Program-made: the position numbers and the translations under genes
Assembly: GCA_902773065.1 (NCBI GenBank)
Contig: CACYDD010000297.1
Coordinates: forward strand, 1-8,391
Source: an uncultured Ruminococcus sp.
Lineage (GTDB): Bacteria; Bacillota; Clostridia; Oscillospirales; Acutalibacteraceae
Reading direction: 5' to 3'
DNA length: 8,391 nt
Shown: in pieces, positions 1 to 6,628 of the stretch
Numbering within the stretch: the first letter of the stretch is position 1
Layout: the number at the start of each line of letters is the position of its first letter
Notes under the pieces: generated by a model
Database searches by the model: none
The model's input: only the letters and a program-made list of their open reading frames with translations
What the model was told of the DNA's origin: nothing

Positions 1-81
1 GCGAGTGATGGGACTTGAACCCATACGTCGTGAGACACACGCCCCTCAAACGTGCCTGTCTGCCTATTCCAGCACACTCGC
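1..81 (-). tRNA. tRNA-Leu (anticodon GAG), discriminator base and 3' CCA end outside the window
   Basis: Read on the minus strand, bases 81 to 1 fold as a class II tRNA. The seven-base acceptor strands GCGAGTG and CACTCGC pair perfectly. The T arm has stems ATGGG and CCCAT around a TTCAAGT loop. The anticodon stem CACGT/GCGTG encloses the loop TTGAGGG, giving anticodon GAG, which reads CUC/CUU leucine codons. The variable arm is long (about 13 nt), as expected for tRNA-Leu. The discriminator base would lie just left of position 1, so the gene is cut at its extreme 3' end and whether CCA is encoded cannot be seen. It sits behind a consensus promoter of its own and downstream of the sigma-factor genes on the same strand. 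Confidence 0.96.
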
Positions 82-114
82 ATATTCAATATCATTTCCT
101 CAGGAACGATATTT

Positions 115-173
115 ATTATAACTCATTCCGACTCATTTGTCAAGTGTTTTTTTCCATTTTTCTTTATTTTTTT
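115..173 (-). promoter_or_regulatory. Perfect-consensus sigma-A promoter with A-tract UP element, driving tRNA-Leu
   Basis: On the minus strand TTGACA (138-143) and TATAAT (115-120) are both exact consensus and are separated by exactly 17 nt. Immediately upstream of the -35 box, 145-173 is almost purely adenine on this strand, interrupted by single T and TGG steps, which fits an UP element. The predicted start near 107-109 leaves a leader of about 27 nt before the mature tRNA 5' end, containing a small TTCC-TGA-GGAA hairpin. The strength fits a stable-RNA gene. Transcription from this site is inferred. Confidence 0.9.
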
Positions 174-174
174 C

Positions 175-220
175 GGCGGAGACACTCCGCCCGCGTTCCA
201 GCACATCCGTCTGAAACGCG
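175..220 (-). other. Two abutting hairpins between rpoD and the tRNA promoter, without a U tract
   Basis: In the transcript leaving the last sigma gene, a first stem (CGCGTTTC with GAACGCG, one bulged base, 192-220) is followed directly by a perfect seven-pair stem GGCGGAG-TGT-CTCCGCC (175-191). What follows is a run of A, not U, so this is not a canonical intrinsic terminator. The A run is better explained as the UP element of the tRNA promoter. The pair may protect the operon's 3' end or support factor-dependent termination. The rest of 82-262 shows nothing gene-like. Confidence 0.4.
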
Positions 221-262
221 GCAAAGAATTTACATTTAACAAATCGGTACACAGGCTCTGCG

Positions 263-1372
263 TCAATCGAGGAAATCTTTCAGCTTTTTGCTGCGGCTGG
301 GGTGACGGAGTTTTCTTAATGCTTTTGCTTCGATCTGACGGATACGCTCTCTGGTAACATTGAACTCCTCGCCTACCTCTTCCAGCGTTCTCGATCTTCC
401 GTCGTCAAGACCAAACCTCAGTCTGAGAACCTTTGCTTCTCTCGGTGTCAGCGTGGAAAGCACAGCGGAAAGCTGCTCTTTCAACAGGGTATTGGAAGCA
501 GCGTCCTGCGGAGCAGGTGCATCATCATCGGGGATAAAATCGCCGAGGTGACTGTCCTCTTCCTCACCGATCGGTGTTTCAAGAGAAACGGGATCCTGTG
601 ATACCCTCATGATCTCTCTCACCTTGTCCGCAGGCATTTTCAGCATTTCTGCGATTTCCTCCGATGTCGGCTCATGTCCCGTTATATGAAGAAGCTGGCT
701 GGATGCCTTCTTCACTTTATTGATCGTTTCAACCATATGTACAGGGATTCGTATCGTCCTCGCCTGATCTGCGATCGCTCTTGTAATAGCCTGTCTGATC
801 CACCATGTCGCATAAGTCGAAAATTTAAAGCCTTTGGTATGGTCAAATTTTTCTACTGCTTTGATCAGACCCAGATTGCCCTCCTGGATCAGGTCAAGAA
901 ACTGCATTCCTCTGCCAAGATAACGCTTTGCAATACTGACCACCAAACGGAGATTGGCTTCCGATAAACGCTGCTTTGCATCTTCATCACCATTTGCAAT
1001 TCTTATGGCAAGGTCGGTTTCTTCGTCCGTTGTCAGCAAAGGTACTCTGCCGATTTCCTTCAGATAGATCTTTACAGGGTCATCTATTGCAACGCTTTCT
1101 GAAAGGTCCTGAATATCCTCCGCGACCTCTTCATCGCTGATCTCAATAGCAGTCAGTTCGCTGTCATTCAGAATAATATCATCGATACTTTCCACGATCT
1201 CGATACCGTTTGTTTCCAGTGAATCATAAAACCGCTCCATCTGCTCGGCATCAATATCCATTTCACCGATCGCATCAAGAATTTCCTTATTACTGAGCTG
1301 ACCCTTTGTTTTACCAAGCTCTGTAAGCTCTTTCAGCACAGTTCTTTTGTCAGGCTGTGTATGATTTGCCAT
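263..1372 (-). CDS. rpoD: RNA polymerase primary-type sigma factor (SigA/RpoD), third gene of the sigma cluster
   Basis: A 369-residue group 1-type sigma-70 factor, which binds core RNA polymerase and recognises -10 and -35 promoter elements. Region 1.1-like sequence spans about residues 10-65 and an acidic linker about 65-95. Region 1.2 starts at DDPVKIYLKEIGRVP (97-111). The core-binding helix DLIQEG is at 160-165, and the -10-reading helix FSTYATWWIRQAITR at 184-198 holds the tryptophan pair W190-W191 plus Q194, T197 and R198. Region 3.0 is HMVETIN (212-218), the sigma finger DSHLGDFIPDD is near 273-283, and the region 4.2 recognition helix VTRERIRQIEAKALRKLRH is at 339-357. It ends with the full SKKLKDFLD tail. 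The start at 1372 (MANHTQ) is chosen because GGGAGG lies 9 nt upstream; the ATG at 1396 has no such site. It lies 46 nt after the middle sigma gene with no visible promoter between, so it is probably co-transcribed. Of the two canonical copies this one has the more standard sequence. Confidence 0.95.
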   Translation of the reverse strand: MANHTQPDKRTVLKELTELGKTKGQLSNKEILDAIGEMDIDAEQMERFYDSLETNGIEIVESIDDIILNDSELTAIEISDEEVAEDIQDLSESVAIDDPVKIYLKEIGRVPLLTTDEETDLAIRIANGDEDAKQRLSEANLRLVVSIAKRYLGRGMQFLDLIQEGNLGLIKAVEKFDHTKGFKFSTYATWWIRQAITRAIADQARTIRIPVHMVETINKVKKASSQLLHITGHEPTSEEIAEMLKMPADKVREIMRVSQDPVSLETPIGEEEDSHLGDFIPDDDAPAPQDAASNTLLKEQLSAVLSTLTPREAKVLRLRFGLDDGRSRTLEEVGEEFNVTRERIRQIEAKALRKLRHPSRSKKLKDFLD

Positions 1373-1381
1373 ATTTTTATT

Positions 1382-1387
1382 CCTCCC
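1382..1387 (-). promoter_or_regulatory. Shine-Dalgarno site that fixes the rpoD start at 1372
   Basis: GGGAGG on the minus strand lies 9 nt before the ATG at 1370-1372. The longer reading from the ATG at 1394-1396 would place this site inside the coding region and has no purine-rich site of its own. Confidence 0.8.
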
Positions 1388-1418
1388 GATGATCATAGTT
1401 TTTTAACTGCACAGACTG

Positions 1419-2477
1419 TCAGCCGCCAAGAAGCTTCATGGCCGACATTTCTGTCTTTTTGATCTCTTCCACATTTTCACCAAGCTTTTCGGCAATCTGT
1501 TCCGCTGTCATCGCTTGAGACTGACCAATGCCAAACCGCATGGAAATGACCTTCGCTTCTTTTTCAGGAAGTGCCGCAAGCATATCCGCTACCTGTTTTG
1601 AAAGTTGTTCTTCAGCTTCGCTGTGGTGCTGTTTTACAGTTTCTGCAGTTTTTTCCTGACTGACTTTCTGCTCCTGCCTGTCGGTTTCTCCGGTAAGTCT
1701 TTGCTTCTGTGCAAGCAGCTCTTTTACCTTATCGGCAGAAATATTCAGTCGTACTGCCAATTCTTCCGGTGAAGGCTGACTGCCTGTTTCTTTTTTCAGC
1801 TTTTCGCTTTCTCTGATAACATCCGCCAGCTCTTCCGCTATGGAATTCGGTATTTTCAGTATTTCACTGTCATCCCCTGCGGTTTCTTTCAAAGCCTTAT
1901 CAATTTCCCATGCGGCAAATGCTGTAAAGCTGATATCCGCAGCATAGTCAAATTCCTCTGCCGCTGCCATCAGTGCCATACTGCCTTCCTGCACAAGGTC
2001 AAGGAACAACACACCTTTGCCGATATACCGCAGTGCCGCCTTCACAGTAAGATACAGACTCAGTTCGATCAGCTGTTCTTTCGCTTCCTCGCTTCCGTCC
2101 GATACGGAAAAAACAAGGCTTCTTTCCTCATCCGGTGTAATCAGCGGCAATTCTGCAATTTCTTTCAGGTAAAGCTTTACCGTATTCTCGCCGCCTGAAT
2201 TTGCTGTCTTTTCTTCTTCACAGCTGTTCTTTACGGTTTCAGTGATTTCCTTGATCCGCTTTTTGTCAAGCCTGTCACTTTCGTTCCATCCGTAAACGGT
2301 TATATTTTCATCTCTTAAGAGCCTTAAAAGCTCATAGATATCATTATCACCTATATTCTCATATTTTCCCGAATCAATAATATCTTCAACGGTCAGCGTT
2401 CCTCCTCTGCCGAGTCCGACAGAGATCAGTCTGCTGAAAATTTCTTCCTTATCGGGCGTTATATTTTCAATATCCAT
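1419..2477 (-). CDS. Degenerate sigma-70 paralogue: core-binding face kept, promoter-reading residues lost
   Basis: A 352-residue protein collinear with the SigA copies on either side; many positions even share the same number as in the 263-1372 protein. Kept: a region 1.1-like N-terminus (about 8-63), region 1.2 (NTVKLYLKEIAELPLITPDEE, residues 98-118) and the polymerase-clamp helix DLVQEG (160-165), with the equivalents of E. coli sigma-70 D403, Q406, E407 and M413. Lost: in the -10 helix WWIRQAITR has become WEIDKALKE (190-198), replacing the second Trp and the Arg, Gln, Thr and Arg. In region 3.0 the His of HMVETIN is Ser. The sigma finger (about 258-288) is a Gln/Lys/Glu-rich stretch lacking DSHLGDFIPD. 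In the -35 helix VTRERIRQIE has become ENVEEIKKTE, and the protein stops at LLGG. The frame is open, with GGAGG 5 nt before the ATG and only 11 nt from the upstream sigma gene's stop. It shares more residues with the 263-1372 copy (EAKV, ADKV) than with the 2489-3574 copy. A polymerase-binding regulator or decoy is inferred; a weak alternative sigma is possible. Confidence 0.85.
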   Translation of the reverse strand: MDIENITPDKEEIFSRLISVGLGRGGTLTVEDIIDSGKYENIGDNDIYELLRLLRDENITVYGWNESDRLDKKRIKEITETVKNSCEEEKTANSGGENTVKLYLKEIAELPLITPDEERSLVFSVSDGSEEAKEQLIELSLYLTVKAALRYIGKGVLFLDLVQEGSMALMAAAEEFDYAADISFTAFAAWEIDKALKETAGDDSEILKIPNSIAEELADVIRESEKLKKETGSQPSPEELAVRLNISADKVKELLAQKQRLTGETDRQEQKVSQEKTAETVKQHHSEAEEQLSKQVADMLAALPEKEAKVISMRFGIGQSQAMTAEQIAEKLGENVEEIKKTEMSAMKLLGG

Positions 2478-2488
2478 AACTGCCTCCG

Positions 2489-3574
2489 TTATTTCAGCTT
2501 TTTACTTCTGCTTGGGTGACGCAGTTTTCTGAGAGCCTTCGCTTCGATCTGTCGGATTCTTTCCCTCGTGACATCAAAGACTTCTCCGACTTCTTCCAGT
2601 GTCCTTGGTCTCCCGTCGTCAAGTCCGAAACGCAGACGTATCACTTTTTCCTCTCTCGGTGTCAATGTAGAAAGCACGGCGGAAAGCTGCTCTTTCAGCA
2701 TTAATTGCGAGGCTGCATCCTGTGGTGTCACAGCACTGTCATCGGGGATAAAATCACCGAGATGGCTGTCCTCCTCTTCACCGATCGGTGTTTCAAGAGA
2801 AACAGGCTCCTGTGAAGCTCTCAATGCTTCCCTGATTTTATCGACCGGTACATTCAGGTATTCCGCTATTTCTTCTATTGTCGGTTCATGTCCGTTTTCA
2901 TGCAGGAGCTGACTCGATGCCTTCTTGATCTTGTTGATGGTTTCTCCCATATGAACCGGAATACGGATGGTTCTTGCCTGGTCGGCAATTGCTCTTGTGA
3001 TAGCCTGCCTGATCCACCAGGTCGCATAGGTAGAAAATTTAAAACCCTTTGTATGGTCAAATTTTTCTACTGCCTTCATCAGACCGAGGTTACCCTCCTG
3101 TATCAGGTCAAGGAACTGCATACCTCTGCCGAGATAACGCTTTGCAATACTGACAACAAGACGCAGGTTTGCTTCTACCAGCCGCTGACTTGCCTTTTCG
3201 TCGCCTTCCAGTATTTTCTGAGCAATTTCCGTTTCCTCCTCAGGGGCCAGAAGCGGCACTCTGCCGATTTCTTTCAGATAGATCCTGACAGGATCATCTG
3301 TTGAAACGACCGTATCCGAAGCGGAAGTGTCTTTGTCGCCCTCTCCTGTAATATCGTCAAGCTCGGCATCGTCAAGCATAAGATCGTTAAGGTTTTCAAC
3401 GATCTCAACACCGCTTGATTCCAGCATATCATAAAATTTTTCCATCTGATCGGGTTCGATATCCATTTCACCCGTCGCATCGAAAATTTCCTTGTCGGTA
3501 AGCTGACCTTTATTTTTTCCCATTTCGATAAGGTCTGTCAGCACATTTTTCTTTTCAGGCTGCTGTCCGCTCAT
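2489..3574 (-). CDS. rpoD: RNA polymerase primary-type sigma factor (SigA/RpoD), first gene of the sigma cluster, next to dnaG
   Basis: A 361-residue SigA-type sigma factor in the position that rpoD usually holds after dnaG. It has a region 1.1-like N-terminus (about 8-62), region 1.2 (DDPVRIYLKEIGRVP, 93-107), core-binding helix DLIQEG (156-161) and the -10 helix with W186-W187, Q190, T193 and R194. The sigma finger DSHLGDFIPDD is at 269-279 and the -35 helix VTRERIRQIEAKALRKLRH at 335-353. The DNA-contact residues match those of the 263-1372 copy, so the two should read the same promoters. Differences lie in region 1.1, the acidic linker, region 3.0 (HMGETIN instead of HMVETIN) and the C-terminus, which stops at SRSKKLK without the final DFLD. 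The start at 3574 (MSGQQ) is preceded by a perfect AGGAGG at 6 nt; a longer reading to 3619 adds a basic 15-residue extension that overlaps this site. It lies 54 nt after the dnaG stop. Confidence 0.95.
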   Translation of the reverse strand: MSGQQPEKKNVLTDLIEMGKNKGQLTDKEIFDATGEMDIEPDQMEKFYDMLESSGVEIVENLNDLMLDDAELDDITGEGDKDTSASDTVVSTDDPVRIYLKEIGRVPLLAPEEETEIAQKILEGDEKASQRLVEANLRLVVSIAKRYLGRGMQFLDLIQEGNLGLMKAVEKFDHTKGFKFSTYATWWIRQAITRAIADQARTIRIPVHMGETINKIKKASSQLLHENGHEPTIEEIAEYLNVPVDKIREALRASQEPVSLETPIGEEEDSHLGDFIPDDSAVTPQDAASQLMLKEQLSAVLSTLTPREEKVIRLRFGLDDGRPRTLEEVGEVFDVTRERIRQIEAKALRKLRHPSRSKKLK

Positions 3575-3580
3575 AGTGAT

Positions 3581-3586
3581 CCTCCT
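3581..3586 (-). promoter_or_regulatory. Shine-Dalgarno site that fixes the first rpoD start at 3574
   Basis: A perfect AGGAGG on the minus strand lies 6 nt before the ATG at 3572-3574, which favours the 361-residue protein over the reading from 3619. Confidence 0.85.
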
Positions 3587-3628
3587 CTTTCTGACCTTCC
3601 TGTAAAACAAAAAGTTCATCAGTCATGA

Positions 3629-5395
3629 TTATTGCTTTTTTTCTTTCATTTTTCTCAGCTGCTCCATAATGGTATCATTGTCAGCAGCAGCGATCTGTTC
3701 GAGTGTAAGCCGCTGGCTTTCTTCTGTCAGGATATCAATATATTCTGCAGCGGCGGCTGCGGCATCGGGTTCTCTCGGGTGAGAGGCAAGCATTTTGGCA
3801 ATTCTTCCAAGCTCTTCCGCCGAAAAATCTCCCGAAATATCCGCCATGGTAATTTCCTTTTTCTCTGTGACCCTCTGGCGCAGAATTTCATAAATTCTGC
3901 GGTTAAAGGCGGTAACAAAGGTTTCGGGTGAAACCTTCTGTGATACGGTCAGTGCCGTATCGGGATTCAGTATCATAATCGAAAGCAAGGCTTCTTCGGC
4001 ATTTGCTGCCCTGAGATTGTAAAATTTCTCGGTATTCAGCCTGTCATTCCGTGCATTCATTTCTGCTTCGGCATGTCTCTGTTCTGTTTTTCTATATTCT
4101 CTTGCCTGCCTTCTGTAATTCTTACCGACAAGCCGGGCAAGTGCCGTTTTTTCAACTCCAAGCTCTGAGGAAAGCTTTGAAATATAGACATCCTGCTCCA
4201 CAGGATTATCAAGCCCTGCCACAAGTTTTGCCGCCTGTGTAAGAAATTCTACTCTTTGCTCGGTAATATCGGTATTGAACCCTGCCCTCAGCTTATTTAA
4301 TCTGTATTCTATATCATTTCCTGATTTTTCAAGCAGCATACGGAATCTTGCACTTCCCTGCTCCCCGTGCGATTTAATGAATTCATCAGGGTCTTTGCCG
4401 TTGGGGACGGTCAGAATTTTTATCTTCACACCTGTCGGACGGAGAATTCCTATTGCTCTCTGCGTTGCTTTCTGTCCTGCTTCATCCGCATCATAGCAAA
4501 TCACAACTTCCTCACAGTAGCGTTTGATGATGTTCGCCTGCTCCTGTGTCAGTGCTGTTCCAAGCGTTGCAACAGCATTTTCAAAGCCTGCCTGGTGCAG
4601 TGCAATGACATCCATATAACCCTCTACCAGAATCAGCTGCCCTTTTGCTTTGTTCTTGGCAAATTGGAGGGCGAACAGATTTCTGCTTTTGTTGAATACA
4701 GGCGTGTCGGAGGTATTGAGGTATTTCGGCTTGATATCCGACATGATCCTTCCGCCAAATCCTATCACATTCCCCCTCAGGTCAATGATCGGGAACATCA
4801 CTCTGTCCGAAAACCTGTCGAAAGGATAACCCTTTTTGGACTGGTTGGCAAGATTGGCCTGTATGATTTCATTATTGGTAAAGCCCTTTGATTTGAGATG
4901 ATTGACCAGTTCAAAGCGATCGGAGGGCGAATAGCCCAGACCGAAATGGATAATGGTTTTTTCCGTAAGCTGCCGCCCTCTGAGGTAATTCAAAGCATGC
5001 TGACCCTGAGGTGTATAGAGCTGTTTGTGGTAAAACCTTGCCGCTTCACGGTTCGCTTCATAGATCCTTGTTTTCAGATGACTCATGCCGTCATCCCTGC
5101 TGTCCTCGGGAACAGTCATTCCTGCCCTGTCTGCCAGAACTTTGACAGCATCTATGTAATCCAGATTTTCAATTTTTCTGATAAAGGTAATGGCATCTCC
5201 GCCTGCTCCGCAGCCGAAGCAATAGAAAAAACCGTTTTCCCTCGAAACACTGAACGAGGGCGATTTTTCATTATGGAACGGGCAAAGCCCGACTAAATTT
5301 CTTCCTGCTTTTTTCAGACTGACATAGCCCGCAATCACATCTGCTATATCGATCCTTGCCTTTAATTCCTGTTTAAATTCCTCTGATATTGCCAA
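3629..5395 (-). CDS. dnaG: DNA primase DnaG
   Basis: Primase that makes RNA primers for lagging-strand synthesis at the replication fork, working with the replicative helicase. The 588-residue length is normal. The N-terminal zinc-binding domain has C38, H41, C59 and C62 (LCPFHNEKSPSF then FYCFGCGAGGDA). The central polymerase domain has RFSDRVMFPI (194-203), GFGGR (212-216), the KYLNTSDTPVFNK region (224-236), the Toprim glutamate motif EGYMD (258-262) and the metal-binding D302-x-D304 in CYDADEAG. The region from about 465 onward (NAEEALLSIMILNP) matches the C-terminal helicase-interaction domain. The start codon is TTG: it is preceded by GGGGGTGA at suitable spacing, there is an in-frame TAG at 5411-5413 just upstream, and no ATG fits. 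Reading starts right after the GC-rich repeat, and the gene is followed by the sigma cluster. Confidence 0.97.
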   Translation of the reverse strand: MAISEEFKQELKARIDIADVIAGYVSLKKAGRNLVGLCPFHNEKSPSFSVSRENGFFYCFGCGAGGDAITFIRKIENLDYIDAVKVLADRAGMTVPEDSRDDGMSHLKTRIYEANREAARFYHKQLYTPQGQHALNYLRGRQLTEKTIIHFGLGYSPSDRFELVNHLKSKGFTNNEIIQANLANQSKKGYPFDRFSDRVMFPIIDLRGNVIGFGGRIMSDIKPKYLNTSDTPVFNKSRNLFALQFAKNKAKGQLILVEGYMDVIALHQAGFENAVATLGTALTQEQANIIKRYCEEVVICYDADEAGQKATQRAIGILRPTGVKIKILTVPNGKDPDEFIKSHGEQGSARFRMLLEKSGNDIEYRLNKLRAGFNTDITEQRVEFLTQAAKLVAGLDNPVEQDVYISKLSSELGVEKTALARLVGKNYRRQAREYRKTEQRHAEAEMNARNDRLNTEKFYNLRAANAEEALLSIMILNPDTALTVSQKVSPETFVTAFNRRIYEILRQRVTEKKEITMADISGDFSAEELGRIAKMLASHPREPDAAAAAAEYIDILTEESQRLTLEQIAAADNDTIMEQLRKMKEKKQ

Positions 5396-5455
5396 TTCTT
5401 CACCCCCACACTACTATAGCAAACGACTTTAATTTGTTCCTGATCACTAATAATC

Positions 5456-5537
5456 GGGGCTTTGCCCCAAACCCCACCAGGGCTGCTCGCCCTGGACCTC
5501 GGCAGGAGCTAAAGCCCCTGCACCCGCAAGCTGGTTT
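5456..5537. repeat. GC-rich intergenic element with three consecutive hairpins
   Basis: Between dgt and dnaG lie three back-to-back palindromes. These are GGGGC-TTT-GCCCC (5456-5468), CCAGGGC-TGCTC-GCCCTGG (5477-5495) and CAGGAGC-TAAA-GCCCCTG (5503-5520), followed by CTGG and a T run to 5537. The third stem has one A-C mismatch on the plus strand but a G-U wobble in minus-strand RNA, so all three stems pair fully only in the transcript of the dgt-dnaG direction. GC content is far above the flanks. The motif of GGGGCTTTGCCCC followed by AAACCCC resembles dispersed intergenic repeats I recall from gut Clostridia, which I could not check. The remaining gap, 5396-5455 and 5538-5554, shows no convincing promoter. 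Confidence 0.75.
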
Positions 5538-5554
5538 TTTTCAACTTTCAACTA

Positions 5555-5614
5555 CTATGCGGAATTATTTTTTAAGGCTTTTTTAATTTCGTTTACTAAT
5601 TGTTCATTACACAT
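5555..5614 (-). CDS. Possible 19-residue ORF directly after dgt (small peptide or gene remnant)
   Basis: The ATG follows the dgt TGA with no gap, and the frame runs 19 codons (MCNEQLVNEIKKALKNNSA) to a TAG, just before the T run of the hairpin repeat. The composition is helix-forming and basic. It has no clear Shine-Dalgarno site of its own, so it could be translated only by coupling to dgt. It may be chance, or the remaining 5' end of a gene cut by the repeat. I do not recognise it. Confidence 0.25.
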   Translation of the reverse strand: MCNEQLVNEIKKALKNNSA

Positions 5615-6619
5615 TCACTTAAACCCTATCCATGAGTTAGGAACAAAAAGTTTTTTGAAGGTTTCAATAGCATAGCGGTCGGTCATACCGGCAAGGTAGT
5701 CGCAAACGGCACGTTCCACACCGTCAATATTAGCGGTTCTTTTGTTTTCCTCAGGCATTCGCTGAGGGTGCTTGATAAAAAATTCGTAAAGGAACGTAAT
5801 AAAATCGGGAACTTTTCTTTCCTCACGCTTTGCATAGTCGTTAGTATAGACCGTTGCAAACATGAATTTGTGAAGTCTGTCAAAGACTTCCTGCACTTCC
5901 TCACCCATTTTCAGATTTTCGCCCTCTGTATTACGGATCAGCGACAGCACAAGCGTATTGATCCGCTCTGCTGTGCTTTTTCCGAGAACATCCGTTACTT
6001 CTTTAGATAAGGCTCTTTCTGAGATCACGCCTGCTCTTATTGCATCATCAATATCGTGATTAATGTAGGCGATTCTGTCCGCAATACGGACAATGCGTCC
6101 TTCCATGGTATCGGCCTGTGTGCCTGTTGTGTGGCAGACAATGCCGTTTCTGGTTTCATATGTAAGATTCAGTCCCCGTCCGTCTTTTTCGAGGATATCC
6201 ACCACCCTCAGACTTTGCTCATAATGGCGGAAACCGCCCGGGACAATATTGTTGAGAGCCCTTTCTCCTGCATGACCGAAAGGTGTATGCCCAAGGTCGT
6301 GCGCCAGTGAGATCGCTTCTGTCAGGTCTTCATTCAGCCGCAATGCTCTTGCTATGGTTCGTGCGATCTGTGCCACCTCAAGCGTATGTGTCAGTCTGGT
6401 ACGGTAGTGGTCGCCCTCGGGAGATAAAAATACCTGTGTTTTATGCTTTAACCTCCGGAAGGATTTGCAGTGTATGACCCTGTCTCTGTCACGCTGAAAT
6501 TCCGTTCGCACGGAGCATTTTTCCTCGTTACGCTCCCGTCCTCTGCTTTCGGCAGACAAACAGGCATATGAAGAAAAAATACTGCGTTCTATTTCTTCAC
6601 TTTGTTCTCTTATATTCAC
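5615..6619 (-). CDS. dgt: Deoxyguanosinetriphosphate triphosphohydrolase-like HD-domain protein
   Basis: Member of the dGTPase family, which cleaves dNTPs to deoxynucleoside and triphosphate and so adjusts dNTP pools. At 334 residues it is the short form common in Firmicutes. Numbered from the GTG start: the N-terminal signature RTEFQRDRDRVIHCKSFRRLKHKTQVF lies about 38-64, the first HD histidine is in RLTHTLEVAQ (H78), the His-Asp pair is in AHDLGHTPFGHAGE (H107-D108), and the last metal ligand is in IADRIAYINHD (D181). The metal-binding set is complete. The start is placed at the GTG at 6617-6619 (MNIREQ), which has GGGAGG 9 nt upstream and matches the usual N-terminus of the family. The ATG at 6640 would run through that site. 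The family is often found next to dnaG and rpoD in Clostridia, as here. The true preferred substrate cannot be told from sequence. Confidence 0.95.
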   Translation of the reverse strand: MNIREQSEEIERSIFSSYACLSAESRGRERNEEKCSVRTEFQRDRDRVIHCKSFRRLKHKTQVFLSPEGDHYRTRLTHTLEVAQIARTIARALRLNEDLTEAISLAHDLGHTPFGHAGERALNNIVPGGFRHYEQSLRVVDILEKDGRGLNLTYETRNGIVCHTTGTQADTMEGRIVRIADRIAYINHDIDDAIRAGVISERALSKEVTDVLGKSTAERINTLVLSLIRNTEGENLKMGEEVQEVFDRLHKFMFATVYTNDYAKREERKVPDFITFLYEFFIKHPQRMPEENKRTANIDGVERAVCDYLAGMTDRYAIETFKKLFVPNSWIGFK

Positions 6620-6628
6620 ACAACTGCA

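Noticed and set aside
15..357. Plus-strand open frames across the tRNA and the sigma gene end
   Set aside because: They overlap a clear tRNA, a promoter and conserved sigma coding sequence on the other strand.
1419..2477. Treating the middle sigma gene as a pseudogene
   Set aside because: The frame is open over 352 codons, the start has a good Shine-Dalgarno site, the core-binding motifs are conserved and the changes are substitutions rather than frameshifts. Decay would not spare one face of the protein so cleanly.
2888..3304. Plus-strand open frame of 138 codons opposite the first rpoD, with a similar one at 674-967 opposite the other copy
   Set aside because: Both mirror the conserved sigma region 2/3 sequence on the other strand, so their mutual similarity simply follows from the sigma homology.
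4367..4891. Plus-strand open frame of 174 codons inside dnaG
   Set aside because: It is antisense to highly conserved DnaG Toprim sequence, resembles no family and has no ribosome site; a shadow frame.
5413..5418. TATAGT on the minus strand as a dnaG promoter
   Set aside because: There is no -35 match at 16-18 nt and the start would fall on the Shine-Dalgarno site.
5389..5586. Plus-strand open frame through the hairpin repeat
   Set aside because: It is created by the GC-rich repeat itself, lacks a ribosome site and runs against all neighbouring genes.
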